64,000 bases of DNA from the IMG/VR virus record IMGVR_UViG_3300020578_003799, positions 1 through 64,000 of that record; one strand, 5' to 3'. A model generated the notes under the pieces. The model was not told the origin of the DNA. It saw only the letters and a list, made by a program, of their open reading frames with translations, and made no database searches. This document shows, one piece after another, positions 44,788-53,610 of the stretch. The DNA comes from a virus. The number at the start of each line of letters is the position of its first letter. Within the stretch, counting starts at the first letter, position 1. A program made the position numbers and the translations under genes.

Positions 44788-45513
44788 TTAGTATCCTAAA
44801 TAATCGGATAACTTTCTCATTAAGTCAAGTGATTTATTTCCTGACTGTCCAACATTTCTTTCAATTGACATTTTTTTCTCCTCATCAAGATTTTCCTCGA
44901 AATTATTTTTGTCTTCAGGATTTAAAAATAAATAAGCCCCAGGTGTTGATGGTGACGAAACTAAATCAAAACAAATCAATTCAAAATCATCCTGCACTTC
45001 ATTTTGTTCCCCAACCTTTTTTAATGAACCTACCCCACGAGAAGAAATACCAAGAGTTACCCCTTGTCTTAAATAGTTTGCCGCTAAATCACCTTTTGTG
45101 GAACACACACCTCTTTCATGAAATCCTGGGCTTGTAAGTAATTTTAATTTACCCATTAATATTGGTCCATCCCACCATACATCAGTTATAATATGAGATA
45201 CTCTATCTAAGTCTATAAGAGAAGATTCAGGGTGATTCAATTCAGATAATGATGTCCCCTTTTCAATCATTTTTTTGTAATTATCAGCTTCTCTTTTTAA
45301 AATCCTTTCAGGGTAAATTCTACCGTTCCTATTTGGTGTATTATATTTTTGTAATACTGCATAAAATTCAAAAGGTTTTGTATGGTCCATGAAATTTTTG
45401 GATTCTCTGATTAGTTCAGAATTATACTTATCTTTAGGATTAATAAATCCTGCGTCATATTCGATAAGAATTCCTTTACCTACTTGGCCTGGTTGTATTA
45501 TTTGTAAACTCAT
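44788..45513 (-). CDS. Prohead protease (T4 gp21-like)
   Basis: 241 residues from the ATG at 45513; a TTG at 45519 is in frame but less likely. It matches gp21-type serine proteases: 'NTPNRNGRIYPERIL' near residue 55, 'LSELNHPES' with the catalytic His near 90, and 'VTLGISSRGVGSL' with the catalytic Ser near 155. The substrate-side 'DFELICFDLVSSPSTPGAY' follows. It cleaves head proteins after (L/I)xE during maturation; the capsid protein here has L-I-N-E/A. An ATATTTAT motif lies 14 nt upstream of the ATG, and the gene order matches T4. Confidence 0.88.
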   Translation of the reverse strand: MSLQIIQPGQVGKGILIEYDAGFINPKDKYNSELIRESKNFMDHTKPFEFYAVLQKYNTPNRNGRIYPERILKREADNYKKMIEKGTSLSELNHPESSLIDLDRVSHIITDVWWDGPILMGKLKLLTSPGFHERGVCSTKGDLAANYLRQGVTLGISSRGVGSLKKVGEQNEVQDDFELICFDLVSSPSTPGAYLFLNPEDKNNFEENLDEEKKMSIERNVGQSGNKSLDLMRKLSDYLGY

Positions 45514-45527
45514 TGTCAATTTTAATT

Positions 45528-45534
45528 ATAAATA
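45528..45534 (-). promoter_or_regulatory. TATTTAT motif before prohead protease
   Basis: ATATTTAT on the minus strand, 14 nt before the ATG at 45513. Confidence 0.45.
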
Positions 45535-45549
45535 TTGAAGTATTTGAGT

Positions 45550-45996
45550 TTATACTTTTACTTTATCTTTTTTGCTTAAATAATAGGTGAAATACCTACT
45601 CTCTAAAAATCCTTTTTGGAAAACGTCTCGGGATAATTTTTTTAGTGAACCTCTTAAACTATTTGATTTAAAATCAATACCTTCTTCCTTTAAGTATAAA
45701 TTTATTTCAAGGTTAAGAAATGATTTTTTTCCTAATGTTAACCCACTCGACCTTAAATCTAAATCAACAATAAATTTATCATCAAAGATTGATTTATCTA
45801 ATGAATCTAACACAACATGTTTTATTGTTCTACTTAGATTTTGTACGACTCGACTCCAATTTTCCGAGTCTATAATTGGTTCTACCCATGTTTGAATGTT
45901 TAAATACAGTGACCTTAGATTAAATGAGTCCACTGTACCATAAATAACTTTGGCAGTTCTGAACCCTGCGATTTTTGAGGTTTTCCCCTTTTTCAT
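45550..45996 (-). CDS. Hypothetical head-module protein
   Basis: A 148-residue protein, 'MKKGKTSKIAGFRTAKVIYG' then 'LRSLYLNIQTWVEPI'. It is basic, with a mixed helix/strand pattern ('KSFLNLEINLYLKEEGID'). It lies between the prohead protease and the divergent bS21 gene. No family is recognised. The position in T4 would correspond to small core or head-completion proteins. A second overlapping frame at the same start region is not supported by composition. Confidence 0.6.
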   Translation of the reverse strand: MKKGKTSKIAGFRTAKVIYGTVDSFNLRSLYLNIQTWVEPIIDSENWSRVVQNLSRTIKHVVLDSLDKSIFDDKFIVDLDLRSSGLTLGKKSFLNLEINLYLKEEGIDFKSNSLRGSLKKLSRDVFQKGFLESRYFTYYLSKKDKVKV

Positions 45997-46036
45997 TAAA
46001 TTCCATATTTTTAAGTTTATTTTTCAAAAAAATAAG

Positions 46037-46044
46037 TATATTTG
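46037..46044 (+). promoter_or_regulatory. Bacteroidota-type -7 promoter element for bS21
   Basis: TATATTTG matches the Bacteroidota -7 consensus TAnnTTTG. A weak -33 candidate (TTTA) lies 18 nt upstream. It is 44 nt before the bS21 ATG. The same host-type element is found before the tmRNA, but not before the structural genes. Confidence 0.55.
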
Positions 46045-46088
46045 TATCAATAGTCAAAAAAAGAAAATTTTTAAGATATATGTAGTAT

Positions 46089-46283
46089 ATGATAATAGTT
46101 AAAGTGGATAATAAAAACTCAATAGAGAAAGCTCTAAAACAATACAAAAGTAAAATTATTAAGATAAGACAAATGTCTGAATTAAATAATAGAAAAACTT
46201 TTATAAAGAAATCAGTTATAAAAAGACAGGAACTTCAAAAAGCTAAATACGTACAACAAAAATTTAAATCTAATTTAGATTAA
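46089..46283 (+). CDS. rpsU: Phage-encoded ribosomal protein bS21
   Basis: A 64-residue protein of typical bS21 length. 'MIIVKVDNKNSIEKALKQYK' and 'NNRKTFIKKSVIKRQELQKA', with 'KYVQQKF' following, match Bacteroidota bS21, including the 'ALK.YK' helix and the 'F.KPSV.KR.E.QKA' segment. In Bacteroidota, bS21 sits by the 16S rRNA 3' end and contributes to hiding the anti-Shine-Dalgarno sequence. A phage copy could replace the host protein and bias initiation on phage mRNAs. The start has no purine-rich Shine-Dalgarno sequence. It is the only plus-strand gene in the head module and overlaps the convergent gene by 4 nt. Confidence 0.85.
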   Translation: MIIVKVDNKNSIEKALKQYKSKIIKIRQMSELNNRKTFIKKSVIKRQELQKAKYVQQKFKSNLD

Positions 46284-46996
46284 AGATTTTCTTTTAGTTT
46301 TTTCAGTTTGAATAGTGTAAACTTGTTACATTTTTCTGATGATACTCTCTCGATAGTTTCGTTTATTCGGGATAATGTTTCCGAATCGGAACCTTTTTTA
46401 AGATTTGATAATTTATTAATTACCTGATTTTTAACCTCATTAAAATCATTATTTAGAGATGAATCGTCAGTGTTTAAAAAATCAATTAATTCTTTCTTTT
46501 CAGATTCATTTAAACTTTCAACGTAACTAGAAATTGTTTTATTTGCTATTCCAACCATAGTACTTAATGGTAGATGAACATATTCTTTTTGTATAGGTTT
46601 TGGTTTTGTTAACGATTCTTTAATTATTTTTTTACTTTTTATTTTAGATTCAATTGTTAAAACATCAGTGGAAAATAAACTATCAATTTCAGGATAGTCG
46701 TTGTTTGAATTGACGTTACTTACCCAATTTTTTAATCTTAAAATATCTTTTTCTTTAACTTTATTAATTGTGTTTTCGTAAATGGTTATACATTCATTTA
46801 TATAATCATTTGCAAGGATATCATTTAACCCTCTTTTATAATTTAATTCGTCATAAAGATAAAATAATTTACTAATGTTTTTATTCTCTAAAACATATAC
46901 TTTAAATCTTTTCAATTCTTCTTTAAAAGTATCATTTGAGTACGACTCAACTAATACTTTTTCTATCTTTGATTTTAATAATCCAAACTTAACCAT
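46280..46996 (-). CDS. Hypothetical head-module protein with targeting-like leader
   Basis: 238 residues from the ATG at 46996; an earlier in-frame start at 47026 overlaps the portal gene and a TATTTAT motif, so I reject it. N-terminal 'MVKFGLLKSKIEKVLVESYS' is a basic amphipathic helix ending L-V-E17/S18, like the protease-site leaders elsewhere in the window. The rest is helical and polar. It lies directly after the portal gene. Candidates are a core protein or neck-associated protein. It ends inside the convergent bS21 stop region. Confidence 0.6.
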   Translation of the reverse strand: MVKFGLLKSKIEKVLVESYSNDTFKEELKRFKVYVLENKNISKLFYLYDELNYKRGLNDILANDYINECITIYENTINKVKEKDILRLKNWVSNVNSNNDYPEIDSLFSTDVLTIESKIKSKKIIKESLTKPKPIQKEYVHLPLSTMVGIANKTISSYVESLNESEKKELIDFLNTDDSSLNNDFNEVKNQVINKLSNLKKGSDSETLSRINETIERVSSEKCNKFTLFKLKKLKENL

Positions 46997-47011
46997 CTTG
47001 TATTTTTTATT

Positions 47012-47018
47012 ATAAATA
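47012..47018 (-). promoter_or_regulatory. TATTTAT motif
   Basis: ATATTTAT on the minus strand, abutting the portal stop codon and 15 nt before the ATG at 46996. It supports the shorter start of the downstream gene. Confidence 0.45.
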
Positions 47019-48827
47019 TCAATCACCTAAAAGTTTATTCAATCTATCCTCAATTTCACCCAAAGAATTTTTCGCTTTGGATAAATCTATGTAGGAACCA
47101 TCGTCAGTTAAAGAATCAGATTCTAGTAATATTTTTAAATTATCTCTATTTAATGATTCAGGGGTTACTCCCGCATCACCGCCAGGTTCAGGTCCAGGAG
47201 GTGGTGTAGGTGCTCCCATATCCCCCCCGCCTGGAGGTGGTGGGGCGGCCCCTCCTCCCGCAGTATCACCTGACTTGGAACCATAAAGTTTATCAACATT
47301 ATCAAATAAACCTGTGTGACTTATAATTGTTGCAGTATTAGTTAATTCAGCACCAACGGCCTTTTCAATTCTTTGTTGTTGTAAATCAAGTTTTATTTCT
47401 TCATCTGAGAAACCTAAAATATGTTTTTTGGCCCATGAAACTGATACAGGAGCAATACCTTCTATTGCGGTTACTGCGTCTTTATATAATAATATTTTTT
47501 CTTTCCAAACGTCAACTTTTAATAAATCAGCTTGTGTTGATGGGTTAGTTAATCCTAATGTAAAATTACCTAACTCATCTTCAAAACCTAACAGAAATAA
47601 ATGTATAATCGCAATTTTATTTAATTCTGCAATCATACATTTTTGTATTCTATTAATAGTTCTTGCAAAACGAATATCTTGTAACGATAAATTTTTACCT
47701 TCACCAACAGGTTCTTCAAATCCTAAAAACGCTTTAGGTACTCGTAATGCGGTTAATAATTTTTTCTGAATATATTCAATATCAGCAATTTCAGCTAAAT
47801 TTTGAGCCCCAGGTAAAGTGTCAATAGGTGATGCTTGTGCAGGGTCACGAACAGGAATAAAATAATCTTGGTCTACGGCCATCTGATTAAATCTTAAATC
47901 AACATTACCTGTTTTGTCATCTACTATTTGATTTCTTTTAAATTTATTGGCAACTCTTTGTACGTATGCCTCAACGTCTTTGTCATCCATATTACCGACA
48001 AAAACTTTAAATACTCTTCTTTCAGGCGCTCTTGATGTTCTATAAATTAACATAGCGTCTTCAGATAATAATAATTGTTTCCAAATACGTCTTGCCTTTT
48101 CTAACATAGATGTTCCGTATGGAAGTTTTCTATCGTCACCTAACAATCTAAAATGTGCTATCTCCCAAGCATTAAATTCCATGTCTTTAATTTTCCATTT
48201 AAATCTAAGACCTTTATTCTCTGCAGGCTCCTCAATATTCTGTCTTGTTGCTTGTGCAGGCATACCTCTCTCTAGTCTTTCAATTTCGATATTTGGTAAT
48301 TGCATACAACCAACCACACCTTTTTCTGAATCTAATTTTAAGTAAACAAAATTATCACCATATTTACATGTGTTTCTTGTCCACATTGGTAAATTAGTAT
48401 TAATATCTAACACATTGTTAAATAAATCGGCTAATATTCCTTTAATACGTTTAGATTCCGAATAAATTTGTAACATATAACCATTTTGGTCAACAGTTGT
48501 TGATTCTTCACCGTATATATCTAACGCGGCTGAAATCTCAGGAGTGTATTCCATAGATTCATAATCATAAAATGATGCTAACCTTGTTGGTTCGTAATAG
48601 ACCGCCTGAGTATATAAGTTACTTTCAATCTTGGTCCATTGACCCGACAAATACATAGTTTGTTGAGCTTGTAATAACTCTCTATCGTATTCTTGTTTTG
48701 AAGTAGTTTTTAATAAATCTTTTTTATCAAATTTGTACGTTGGGTAATCTTGATTCAATAAGGCATTGGGTCCGAGTGCATGGGACAACCTTTGCCAAAC
48801 CGTTAGATTATTGTTATTATTTTCCAT
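47019..48827 (-). CDS. Portal protein (T4 gp20-like)
   Basis: A 602-residue protein, forming the dodecameric portal at the unique head vertex. Family-like features are 'YESMEYTPEISAALDIYGEE' (residues about 85-105), 'NTCKYGDNFVYLKLD', 'AWEIAHFRLLGDDRKLPYGT', then 'RVFKVFVGNMDDKDVEAYVQ' and 'ALRVPKAFLGFEEPVGEGKN', all hallmarks of gp20 homologues. T4 gp20 has 524 residues; the extra length is a Pro/Gly-rich C-terminal region ('GGGAAPPPPGGGDMGAP'). The gene lies downstream of terminase as in T4. Confidence 0.92.
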   Translation of the reverse strand: MENNNNNLTVWQRLSHALGPNALLNQDYPTYKFDKKDLLKTTSKQEYDRELLQAQQTMYLSGQWTKIESNLYTQAVYYEPTRLASFYDYESMEYTPEISAALDIYGEESTTVDQNGYMLQIYSESKRIKGILADLFNNVLDINTNLPMWTRNTCKYGDNFVYLKLDSEKGVVGCMQLPNIEIERLERGMPAQATRQNIEEPAENKGLRFKWKIKDMEFNAWEIAHFRLLGDDRKLPYGTSMLEKARRIWKQLLLSEDAMLIYRTSRAPERRVFKVFVGNMDDKDVEAYVQRVANKFKRNQIVDDKTGNVDLRFNQMAVDQDYFIPVRDPAQASPIDTLPGAQNLAEIADIEYIQKKLLTALRVPKAFLGFEEPVGEGKNLSLQDIRFARTINRIQKCMIAELNKIAIIHLFLLGFEDELGNFTLGLTNPSTQADLLKVDVWKEKILLYKDAVTAIEGIAPVSVSWAKKHILGFSDEEIKLDLQQQRIEKAVGAELTNTATIISHTGLFDNVDKLYGSKSGDTAGGGAAPPPPGGGDMGAPTPPPGPEPGGDAGVTPESLNRDNLKILLESDSLTDDGSYIDLSKAKNSLGEIEDRLNKLLGD

Positions 48828-48857
48828 ATAATTAATTTAATCACAAACAGAAGTAAT

Positions 48858-48864
48858 ATAAATA
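48858..48864 (-). promoter_or_regulatory. TATTTAT motif before portal gene
   Basis: CTATTTAT on the minus strand, 30 nt before the portal ATG at 48827. The preceding base is C rather than the usual A. Confidence 0.4.
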
Positions 48865-48865
48865 G

Positions 48866-49015
48866 TTATTGATTATTACCTTTACTATCACTACCTTTTT
48901 GTTGATTTATTTTATTATCACCGCCAGGTTTAACAGAACTAATTCCTTGACCAGGAACATTTAGCTTACTTCCATTAAATTTTTTACCCGACCTTTTTCT
49001 ACTTGTTAGACCCAT
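48866..49015 (-). CDS. Small basic hypothetical protein between terminase and portal
   Basis: A 49-residue open frame from the ATG at 49015 to TAA at 48866-48868. It reads 'MGLTSRKRSGKKFNGSKLNV', then a Gly/Pro turn, then a Lys/Gln/Asn-rich tail. It is preceded by an ATATTTAT motif 14 nt upstream and fills an otherwise empty gap, with start context like its neighbours. It is too short for family assignment. It is a plausible minor head or packaging protein. Confidence 0.55.
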   Translation of the reverse strand: MGLTSRKRSGKKFNGSKLNVPGQGISSVKPGGDNKINQQKGSDSKGNNQ

Positions 49016-49027
49016 AGTTTTATTTTA

Positions 49028-50803
49028 TTATAAATATTGTCTACCACCAAATAACCAAGCGTGTTTCATATATTCTTCTCTTGGTATATGACCTGAATTA
49101 AATTGTGATATTCTTTCATTGTAATGCGGTATCACGGGATTAAACGCTATTTGTTGTGATACATTTTCATTATTACTAACCGACCATGAATCAATCATTG
49201 CTTTAGTATGTTCAGTTACTTTTGTTAAATTACTAAATGACGATTCAGCAACATAGGTTGCCATGGCAATACCCATAATAAGGTCATCGTGATGACCTTT
49301 TTGGTGGTCAGGTCTTCCGTTAATATATACAAATGTATTCATCTCGTTAAATAAACGGGAACTGTATATTTTAAACTCATGTCTCATTACCTCCTCAAAT
49401 GAAGCAATTATCTGTACACGTTTATTATTAAAATTTATTCCAGGGATTTTTTCTAATGCTTTAGGGTCATACTTCCATTTATTAGAAACATCAATACCAT
49501 CAACGTATAAATTTTTATAACCCATTTCTTGCATTTTCCTTGCGGTAGAAACACCCATACCACCTGTAATATCAATCACCACAAAACAAGAATACATGTT
49601 GGCCCATTTATAACATATCTCAGCCATTGTGTCAGGAGGTAATTTACCAACGTATTCTGCAACTTGTTCTCTATTATCAAAATCAATGATTTGGAAACAA
49701 CTAAAATCTTCACTATCTCCTCTTGATACATCAACTCCCATAACATATTTGTGACCTACAATGGGTTCTTTCCATATCCATAAAGCATTACCCATCATTT
49801 TGTTTGTCGGGGGTTTAATAGAATTCTCTTTAATTTTTTGTAACATTAAAGAATCGAATACGTTATCACCCGAACCTAAAAAGTTACATTCTAACTCTTG
49901 AGATACTTTTCTCTTATCATACTTAAGTTTTTTGACCATGTTCTCAAACCAAGTAGAACATGGTTTATAACCTTGATTCATTAACTCTTTTACTTCTTTA
50001 TAATCCCTATTCTCAAAAGGTTTTTCTTCCCACTTTATAAAATCAGATTCATTATATTCTTCTTTATTTAATAAGTAGTGTATTATACTTTCAGTTTTAA
50101 TAAAGAATAAATCTTTGGTATATCTTGGGTCTCTAAACCAATACATTTCAGTAATCTTAAAATCGTTCATGTTACGTAATGATTGGTCATAAATTTCATA
50201 ATAGATTGGGTCGTATCCGTTAGGTGTGGAAACTACGATTACTTTACCTCCCGTAGATAATGAGGCCATACAAGCCGCCCAAAAATCACTGTCCGCTTCG
50301 ATAAAAGCCGCCTCATCAAATACAAGTACAGTAGGTGTAAATCCTCGTAAGGCGTCTTTAGATGTTGCAACCGCCTTAACCTCACACCCATTGGTTAATT
50401 TGTAATGTTTAGTTGATTTTTTATTAGGGTCAATGTCAACACCCGTCCAAGACGGCCATTGGCTAACGAACATTCTAATTTTATTTGCCATTTCAATAGA
50501 AGTGTCCAATTTGTTAGCGATAATAAGAATCTTTTCAGGTTTTTCTTTTTTAGCAAAAACTAATTTTTTAGAAATCCAAGCACCTGTAACTGTTGATACA
50601 CCTGCCTGTCTGTACTTTAATGCGATATTTTCGTTATACTGCTCATAGTCTTCAAGTAATGTTACTTGGTCTGGAAATAATTCTAACGGTACATATTTTG
50701 ATACTGTATTGTCATATGTTTGCAAATAGGTTCTTAATGCGTATGGAGTATCTCTCATACACTTAACATACTCTAAAAGAAGTTGTTCTTTTGTTAAACT
50801 CAT
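49028..50803 (-). CDS. Terminase large subunit (T4 gp17-like)
   Basis: A 591-residue DNA-packaging motor. The N-terminal ATPase has the Walker A-like 'LKYRQAGVSTVTGAWISKKL' (R-Q-A-G-V-S-T), Walker B with catalytic acid in 'VLVFDEAAFIEAD', and the coupling motif 'VIVVSTPNG'. The C-terminal RNase H-fold nuclease shows its acidic triad in 'YVMGVDVSRGDSEDFSCFQI', 'VVIDITGGMG' and 'KGHHDDLIMGIAMATYVA'. Length is close to T4 gp17 (610). An ATATTTAT motif lies 14 nt upstream of its start, directly after a hairpin. Confidence 0.95.
   Translation of the reverse strand: MSLTKEQLLLEYVKCMRDTPYALRTYLQTYDNTVSKYVPLELFPDQVTLLEDYEQYNENIALKYRQAGVSTVTGAWISKKLVFAKKEKPEKILIIANKLDTSIEMANKIRMFVSQWPSWTGVDIDPNKKSTKHYKLTNGCEVKAVATSKDALRGFTPTVLVFDEAAFIEADSDFWAACMASLSTGGKVIVVSTPNGYDPIYYEIYDQSLRNMNDFKITEMYWFRDPRYTKDLFFIKTESIIHYLLNKEEYNESDFIKWEEKPFENRDYKEVKELMNQGYKPCSTWFENMVKKLKYDKRKVSQELECNFLGSGDNVFDSLMLQKIKENSIKPPTNKMMGNALWIWKEPIVGHKYVMGVDVSRGDSEDFSCFQIIDFDNREQVAEYVGKLPPDTMAEICYKWANMYSCFVVIDITGGMGVSTARKMQEMGYKNLYVDGIDVSNKWKYDPKALEKIPGINFNNKRVQIIASFEEVMRHEFKIYSSRLFNEMNTFVYINGRPDHQKGHHDDLIMGIAMATYVAESSFSNLTKVTEHTKAMIDSWSVSNNENVSQQIAFNPVIPHYNERISQFNSGHIPREEYMKHAWLFGGRQYL
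49030..49036 (-). promoter_or_regulatory. TATTTAT motif overlapping the terminase stop region
   Basis: ATATTTAT on the minus strand, beginning at the terminase stop codon and 14 nt before the ATG at 49015. Confidence 0.45.
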
Positions 50804-50817
50804 AAAACTATTTTACT

Positions 50818-50824
50818 ATAAATA
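50818..50824 (-). promoter_or_regulatory. TATTTAT motif before terminase
   Basis: ATATTTAT on the minus strand, 14 nt before the terminase ATG and just downstream of the hairpin at 50828-50859. Confidence 0.5.
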
Positions 50825-50827
50825 TTA

Positions 50828-50859
50828 AAACCCTCACTTAATTTAATAAATGAGGGTTT
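50828..50859. terminator. Hairpin upstream of terminase
   Basis: AAACCCTCA/TGAGGGTTT with a 14-nt AT-rich loop. The T-run is better on the plus strand, but the hairpin follows the leftward gene ending at 50879 and precedes the terminase motif. Confidence 0.6.
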
Positions 50860-50878
50860 ATTTTTGTTGTTTTGTATT

Positions 50879-52222
50879 TTATAATCCTAATTGTGAAAGG
50901 TCGATATCGTCATAATCATCATCGTCATCGTCATATTGATTCATACTTCTTTCATATTCTTGTTTTTTTAATTCTGAAACTATTTCATCAACCATCCTTT
51001 GAATGAATTGTTGTCCTTTAGGGTCTCCTTGTAATATAAGTTTGGCAACTCTAAAGAATTCATTCGCATCTAATTTAGAAAATCTCATAAATAGATAATG
51101 TTGGATGTGTTTCATATCATCCTCGAATAATTCTATCGGGTATGTCGCAACAAATTTTTCCCAAAAAATAGGTCCTAATCTTGAATCCCAAATCTCAGCA
51201 GGTAATGTATCTTCAGAACCCATAACCATTTCTTGTTGTCTTGGGTCATCAGGTAATCCGTGAGTACCAAATACTTCATAAACACCTTTTACCAATTCAT
51301 GAATTAATAACGGAAAAGTACCTGCCCTAGCCTTTACTGTTGGTGGGTCGGTCTCATCATCAATTTCACTTTGACCTAATTGTCCACCTCCCGAACCCGC
51401 CATATTTTCCATATCAGGGAAAACCCAATATAGATGTTCCATTAATGATTGGTTAACACCATACATCTGTAATAATCTTGGGTCAATATTGTTTATTTCA
51501 TCAGCCGCCAAGACATACATGTGTCCACCCTTGAACGCCGCACCTTGTATTAAAGAATTTATAAATCGTCTTTTTGCTTTCTCTAAATTGAATTTTTCGA
51601 ACTCATCTACAAAGTTTAATAAATCTTCGGTATGTTCTTCACCTTCTTTAAAAGCATCTTTAATCTCATCTTCAGAAGGATTTTGTGATTGGGTTTGCAT
51701 CCCTTGAGCGGCACTCATAGGTCCACTAACTAATTCGGCGTCGAATTGTAAAGCTCCTTCAGGAATCCCCATTTCTTTTTTAACCAACTCAACCGCTAAT
51801 TCTTCAAGTCTTTGTTTATTTCTTGATTCAATAGATGAAATTTGTTGTAATGATTGCATACCCATCATCATCAAGTTCATAAAAGAGTTTGGTCCTTGTA
51901 GAGGTTGGGTATTACCTAAAAATCTTCTTACTTTATCAACTGAGTCTTTAAATCTTTTTGATGCAATCACCTCGATAAAATCTCTTTGTTCTTGAGGTAT
52001 TGCGGGGTGACCATGAAATGGAGTCTCTCTCTGTGTTATTTTTCTCTCAACATCCTGACCCATTCTTTCAGGACCTTCATAATCTATGGGTGCCTCAGTT
52101 AAACTTTTTTTGATTTCATTTAATAATGATTTCTCATTATAAGTTAAACCTTCTCTAACTAATTTTTTTTCTAAATTAGTTTTTGCTCTTAATATTTTTT
52201 CCATTTTATAATTAACACTCAT
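50879..52222 (-). CDS. Hypothetical virion/packaging protein with targeting-like N-terminus
   Basis: A 447-residue protein upstream of terminase. The N-terminal 43 residues contain two Lys-rich helices and end 'EIKKSLTE43/A44', an L-T-E/A site. The body is helical and acidic ('FKEGEEHTEDLLNFVDEFEK', 'RRFINSLIQGAAFKGGHMYV'), with a Gly-rich loop ('MAGSGGGQLGQSEIDDE') and an Asp-rich end ('DDDDDYDDIDLSQLGL'). T4 has the small terminase gene here, but length and content do not match gp16. It is perhaps a large internal or portal-associated protein; the family is not recognised. Confidence 0.6.
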   Translation of the reverse strand: MSVNYKMEKILRAKTNLEKKLVREGLTYNEKSLLNEIKKSLTEAPIDYEGPERMGQDVERKITQRETPFHGHPAIPQEQRDFIEVIASKRFKDSVDKVRRFLGNTQPLQGPNSFMNLMMMGMQSLQQISSIESRNKQRLEELAVELVKKEMGIPEGALQFDAELVSGPMSAAQGMQTQSQNPSEDEIKDAFKEGEEHTEDLLNFVDEFEKFNLEKAKRRFINSLIQGAAFKGGHMYVLAADEINNIDPRLLQMYGVNQSLMEHLYWVFPDMENMAGSGGGQLGQSEIDDETDPPTVKARAGTFPLLIHELVKGVYEVFGTHGLPDDPRQQEMVMGSEDTLPAEIWDSRLGPIFWEKFVATYPIELFEDDMKHIQHYLFMRFSKLDANEFFRVAKLILQGDPKGQQFIQRMVDEIVSELKKQEYERSMNQYDDDDDDYDDIDLSQLGL

Positions 52223-52223
52223 C

Positions 52224-53210
52224 TTATTTTAGATTAATTCCAATAGCATCAAATGTCAACCAATTAGGTAGTTTTCCCTTGTCAGCTTTTGGTGCGGGTT
52301 TAACTTTAGGGTTATATGGGGTATTTGTATCAGGTTTACCAGGTTTTGTAGGTGTTTTAGGTATTGGAGGTGCAATCTTGGTATCTCCCGCTTTTGGACT
52401 TTTCTTTGGTCCAGGTTTAGGAGCATACGGATTATCACGTTCAGGGCTTTTAGTTTTTTCTTTTTCCTTAGTTCTCTCCTTTTCTTTAGTTCCTTGTTCA
52501 AAAACCAAATTTAGTAAATCCCTTTTACTCATTTTAGGTGTAATATGTTTTTCAACCAAAGACATAATACCTTTTTCTAACTCTTTTTTATTGATACTTT
52601 CTTTTGCCATTTTACTTAATTGTCCTTTCATGTTATTTGCATAAGCACTACCCACTTTATCCAAATAATTTTTCATGGTGAATTCTTCTTTGGTTTCTTT
52701 CTTTTTAGTTTTAGGTAGTTTTTTAAAATTTGTTTTTTCCGCAAATTCTTCAGCCATTTTACACCATTTTTTTTCTTCTTTTGTTTTTCCATCACCACAT
52801 TTCGCAAAAAAATATTTTTGTTGTTTTTTAGATACGAATTTTTCCATTAATTCTTTCTCTTGGATTGAATTTGGGTCCCCGTCACCTGTAGGTCCTTTTT
52901 GAATTGGTTCTTGGTCATGACCTGTTAATCCCCAATTAATATCTGATTCTTCATCTTCTTTAACTTCTATGTTTTGACCTTGTAATTTAGAAGGGTCTTT
53001 TAACATTTGATTTAATTTAGCCTTTTGGTCTTCTTTAGAAGAATCAAAAACCATTGTTTGAGTGTTTACAATTTGTTGTTCTTTAGTTTCTTTTTTATTT
53101 TCAACTAATCTACTATACATTGAATTGATTTGAGCTTCGTTTAGCGTATTAAGTAACGAACCTTTAAACCCATGGTTTAACAAAGATAGTATTTTTTTAT
53201 TATTTTTCAT
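52224..53210 (-). CDS. Lys/Pro-rich probable internal head protein
   Basis: 328 residues from the ATG at 53210; an in-frame start at 53252 lies within the upstream gene and is less likely. The leader 'MKNNKKILSLLNHGFKGSLL' continues to T-L-N-E25/A26, a near-ideal prohead-protease site. The body is highly charged, contains a small Cys pair ('FAKCGDGKTKEEKKWCKM'), and has a long Lys/Pro-rich C-terminal tail ('PYAPKPGPKKSPKAGDTK'). The basic tail suggests DNA contact inside the head. It overlaps the upstream gene by 11 nt. Confidence 0.6.
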   Translation of the reverse strand: MKNNKKILSLLNHGFKGSLLNTLNEAQINSMYSRLVENKKETKEQQIVNTQTMVFDSSKEDQKAKLNQMLKDPSKLQGQNIEVKEDEESDINWGLTGHDQEPIQKGPTGDGDPNSIQEKELMEKFVSKKQQKYFFAKCGDGKTKEEKKWCKMAEEFAEKTNFKKLPKTKKKETKEEFTMKNYLDKVGSAYANNMKGQLSKMAKESINKKELEKGIMSLVEKHITPKMSKRDLLNLVFEQGTKEKERTKEKEKTKSPERDNPYAPKPGPKKSPKAGDTKIAPPIPKTPTKPGKPDTNTPYNPKVKPAPKADKGKLPNWLTFDAIGINLK

Positions 53211-53610
53211 AAACCACTTTCTTCTCAAATTCAAGAACGAAATCTCGTTCATATAATTTATCTTTTACGGAGTCTTCAGTTTGACCAAAACTAAATACCA
53301 ATCTTTTAACTAAGTCAAAATTGGTTGTTTCGTTTTCATCTTCCCACGCCAACGCTATAACTCTATCAATTGCGTCAACCATTGAAAAGTAATCAGAGTT
53401 TTGAATAACTGATAATGTTGTCTTATCTGTCTTCAAAACTCCAACTTTTTCTATGTAATCTAAATCGGGTGGAGATGGGTAACCATTCGATGGTTTTGAT
53501 TCCCAAGAATCTCCCCATACATTTTCCAAATTATCGGAGAAAATGAATTCATAAGTTGTTTCCCCTTTATAATTTGCACCTAATTCATTTACATAAATTA
53601 AATAACTCAT
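53200..53610 (-). CDS. Hypothetical conserved-looking phage protein
   Basis: A 136-residue acidic protein: 'MSYLIYVNELGANYKGETTY', 'ENVWGDSWESKPSNGYPSPP', 'MVDAIDRVIALAWEDENE'. The ordered composition, with aromatic turns, suggests a compact fold. It is coupled to both neighbours by short overlaps (4 nt with the upstream gene, 11 nt with the downstream one). No family name can be given. Its place in the head module points to an assembly role. Confidence 0.6.
   Translation of the reverse strand: MSYLIYVNELGANYKGETTYEFIFSDNLENVWGDSWESKPSNGYPSPPDLDYIEKVGVLKTDKTTLSVIQNSDYFSMVDAIDRVIALAWEDENETTNFDLVKRLVFSFGQTEDSVKDKLYERDFVLEFEKKVVYEK

Noticed and set aside
45920-46147. Minus-strand frame starting MEFNEKGENLK
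   Set aside because: It overlaps the start of the 148-residue head-module gene and the bS21 promoter in another frame and shows no sensible domain composition.
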